Of a DNA stretch of 64,000 bases, positions 62,055 to 64,000 are shown piece after piece. A program made the translations under genes and the position numbers. Source of the stretch: Stenotrophomonas maltophilia. GTDB taxonomy: Bacteria; Pseudomonadota; Gammaproteobacteria; Xanthomonadales; Xanthomonadaceae. The notes under the pieces were generated by a model. The model ran no database searches. It had not been told where the DNA came from and was given only the letters and a program-made list of their open reading frames with translations. The number at the start of each line of letters is the position of its first letter. Within the stretch, counting starts at the first letter, position 1. The stretch is from NCBI RefSeq assembly GCF_006974125.1, contig NZ_CP037858.1, positions 3,782,001 through 3,846,000 of the forward strand, given 5' to 3'.

Positions 62055-63169
62055 TGGGGCGTCGCATCACCGTCATGGCCGCGGCGCTGGCGGCTACCCT
62101 GCTGGCTGGCTGCACGGCGGCCACCGGCAACGATCCGTCCGTGGCCAAGCCCGAGGTGAAGGCCACGGCCGAGCGTGCGGTGACCACCATCGCCGAGGCA
62201 TTCCTTTCGCCGATGACGCCGGCCGACAACATCGATTCGCCAGCCGCCTGGCGTGCACCTGACGGAAAGCTGTGGCTGATCGCCACTGCCAAGGCCACCG
62301 ACAAGCTGGTGGTCTATGACGGCAGCAGCGGCCAGCACCTGCGCGACGTAGGCAGCAGCGGCACCGCGCCAGGGCAGTTCGACCGCCCAAACGGCATCGC
62401 GGTGACCGACGATCTGCTGTGGATCGTGGAGCGCGACAATCACCGCGTACAGGTGCTGAGCCTGCCGGACTTCACCCCGCTGGCGACCTTCGCTGCGGAC
62501 GACCTGCGCAAGCCGTACGGGCTGTGGGTCGACCGCCGTGCCGATGGCTACAGCGTCTACGTCACCGACTCCTGGGACAACGGCGAGGATGCACAGGGCC
62601 GTGACATCCTGCCGCCGCTGGCCGAGCTGGACAAGCGCGTACGCCAGTACCAGGTGACCCGCGACGGTGCGAAGGTCGAAGCGAAGCTCGTGGCCAGCAT
62701 TGGTGACACCACTGAGGCGGGTGCCCTGCGCGTGGTCGAATCGATCTGGGGCGACCCCGAGAACGATCGCCTGCTGATCGCCGAAGAGGACGAGAGCTAC
62801 GCCAGCGAGTTCAAGGTCTACACGCTGGCCGGGCGTTTCACCGGCACCACCTTCGGTCGCGATGTGTTCAAGGCGCAGGCCGAAGGCGTGACCCTGCGCA
62901 CCTGCGGCAAGGACGGCTGGTGGATCACCACCGAACAGGGCAAGCAGCGCAGCGTGTTCCACCTGTTCGACCGGCACACGCTGAAGCCGGTTGGTGCGTT
63001 CCAGGGCAATACCGTGGCCAACACCGACGGCATCTGGATGATGCAGCAACCCAGCGCGCGCTTCCCACACGGTGCGCTGTATGCAGTGCATGACGACCAG
63101 GGCGTGGTGGCGTTCGACTGGGAGAGCATCGCCAAGCAGTTGGCGCTGCCGCTGGAGTGTGGCGCATGA
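62054..63169 (+). CDS. beta-propeller phytase-like lipoprotein
   Basis: A 371-residue predicted lipoprotein (lipobox LAGC, Cys20) with a beta-propeller. Stretches such as KLVVYDGSSGQHLRDVGSSG, RPNGIAVTDDLLWIVERDNH, RLLIAEEDESYASEFKVY and QAEGVTLRTC resemble beta-propeller phytases and NHL propellers. Substrate is therefore uncertain. Its ATG overlaps the receptor stop, and its stop overlaps the phosphatase start. Anchored in the periplasm, it would act on what the receptor imports. Confidence 0.8.
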   Translation: MGRRITVMAAALAATLLAGCTAATGNDPSVAKPEVKATAERAVTTIAEAFLSPMTPADNIDSPAAWRAPDGKLWLIATAKATDKLVVYDGSSGQHLRDVGSSGTAPGQFDRPNGIAVTDDLLWIVERDNHRVQVLSLPDFTPLATFAADDLRKPYGLWVDRRADGYSVYVTDSWDNGEDAQGRDILPPLAELDKRVRQYQVTRDGAKVEAKLVASIGDTTEAGALRVVESIWGDPENDRLLIAEEDESYASEFKVYTLAGRFTGTTFGRDVFKAQAEGVTLRTCGKDGWWITTEQGKQRSVFHLFDRHTLKPVGAFQGNTVANTDGIWMMQQPSARFPHGALYAVHDDQGVVAFDWESIAKQLALPLECGA

Positions 63170-64000
63170 GGGGGCACTGCGTGATGCGCACGCTGGCGCT
63201 GGGCCTGCTGCTGGCGTTGCCGTCGCTGTCGTTCGCAGCGGCCGAACCGAATACCCAGGTGCCGGCGGGCAGCCGCCACTACGCAGCGACGACGGTCCCG
63301 GACCGCATCGTCGCCTCGCCGGCGGTCGATTCCAGCCATGGGTTCGCCGTGGCCTGGCGTACCGACGGCAGCGTACAGGCACCGCTGCTGGAGATTGCCC
63401 CCGCCGGGGATTCGCCGGCCATCGAGGGCATCCGCCAGGTGCGCGCAACGACACGCGCGCTGCAGACCGAGAACGGGCTGTCGCACCACCACCGCGCCGA
63501 AATCAGCGGTCTGCAGCCCGATACCCTGTACGTCTACCGCGTGCAGGGCAATGGCAGCTGGAGCGCCTGGAACCAGTTGCGCACGCTGGCCGCGGCCGAC
63601 CAGCCGCTGACCCTGCTGTACTTCGGTGATACCCAGAACAAGAACGTCAGCCATGTCAGCCGCGTGGTGCGTGCCGCGCAGAAGGCCGCACCGCAGGCAC
63701 GCATGAGCCTGTTTGCCGGCGACCTGGTCAGCGGCGGCGACAACATGGATGACAGCGAGTGGGGCGAGTGGTTTGCTGCGACCAGCTGGCTCGCGCAGGA
63801 AACCCTGGTGGCCCCGGCGATCGGCAACCACGAGTATTTCGAGGAATTCGAGGACACCCCGCAGGAACGCCGCGTGCTGGGCAGGCATTGGCCGGTGACG
63901 TTTGCGCTGCCGGGCAATGGTGCTGCCGCCGCGCAGCAGACCAGCTACTGGTTCGATGCGCAGGGCGTGCGCGTGGCCGTGGTCGATGGCACTTCGGCAC
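63166..64000 (+). CDS. exported metallophosphoesterase, purple acid phosphatase-like (cut by right edge)
   Basis: The first ~278 residues are present. A signal peptide (MRTLALGLLLALPSLSFAAA) is followed by a fibronectin-like PAP N-domain (ISGLQPDTLYVYRVQGNG) and a metallophosphatase domain with TLLYFGDTQN, LFAGDLVSGG and IGNHEYF, the metal-binding blocks. Start could be ATG 63166 (ATGA overlap with the phytase-like gene), GTG 63181 or ATG 63184; AGGGGG favours the later ones. Third gene of a receptor/phytase/phosphatase operon. Confidence 0.88.
   Translation, partial: MRGHCVMRTLALGLLLALPSLSFAAAEPNTQVPAGSRHYAATTVPDRIVASPAVDSSHGFAVAWRTDGSVQAPLLEIAPAGDSPAIEGIRQVRATTRALQTENGLSHHHRAEISGLQPDTLYVYRVQGNGSWSAWNQLRTLAAADQPLTLLYFGDTQNKNVSHVSRVVRAAQKAAPQARMSLFAGDLVSGGDNMDDSEWGEWFAATSWLAQETLVAPAIGNHEYFEEFEDTPQERRVLGRHWPVTFALPGNGAAAAQQTSYWFDAQGVRVAVVDGTSA

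Overview
The window is a 64 kb piece of a GC-rich gammaproteobacterial chromosome, most likely Stenotrophomonas (S. maltophilia complex, Xanthomonadaceae). The reasons are the many short palindromes that start with GTAG (the SMAG repeats known from S. maltophilia), two large TonB-dependent receptors, an Entner-Doudoroff operon of the order zwf-glk-pgl-edd-eda, and core gene neighbourhoods typical of the family. Most of it is ordinary core genome with many 4-bp start/stop overlaps. No prophage, integrase, insertion sequence or CRISPR array is visible.

Layout. 0-8 kb: hydrolases, an MFS transporter with a LacI-type operator, a siderophore receptor and a pirin/LysR divergent pair. 8-9 kb: three tandem tRNA-Arg genes. 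9-18 kb: thiD and partner, phoH, bcp, gcvR, dapA, bamC, fdxA and a sugar porter. 18-24 kb: tRNA-Glu, pcnB, folK, panB-panC, panD and a frameshifted pgi. 24-29 kb: a RegB/RegA-type two-component pair, ispG, a PAP2 phosphatase and a GacA-like regulator. 29-37 kb: the Entner-Doudoroff operon and a divergent ugpC-type ABC ATPase. 37-38.3 kb: an AT-rich two-gene cassette bounded by a diverged duplicate of the ugpC 3' end. 38.4-46 kb: ygfZ, an SDHAF4-like gene, sdhCDAB, sdhE, a ygfX-like gene and lolCD. 46-56 kb: yggX-mutY, ftsY, htpG, rsmD-coaD, a ferredoxin and ggt. 56-64 kb: an MBL hydrolase, psiF, an ArsR/SRPBCC pair, upp, and a TonB receptor/phytase-like/phosphatase operon that runs off the right edge.

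Functional threads. Glucose catabolism is prominent: a sugar porter, glk, zwf, pgl, edd and eda are intact, while pgi carries one extra G in a G7 run. Near-identical LacI-type palindromes sit upstream of the MFS gene near 2.6 kb and between zwf and ugpC. The succinate dehydrogenase block holds both an SDHAF4-type and an SdhE-type assembly factor. Pantothenate synthesis (panB, panC, panD) is complete. The last operon looks built to take up and dephosphorylate an organic phosphate.

The most unusual content is non-coding. Seven intergenic hairpin elements recur. Six have a 25-26 bp inverted arm whose sequence mostly differs from site to site, around an apex of exactly 52 nt that holds two mini-hairpins, usually capped by ATCCAT, with covarying stems. 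Two pairs of these lie in mirror-image composites of about 500 bp. Two further palindrome families and SMAG dimers fill most other gaps between convergent genes.
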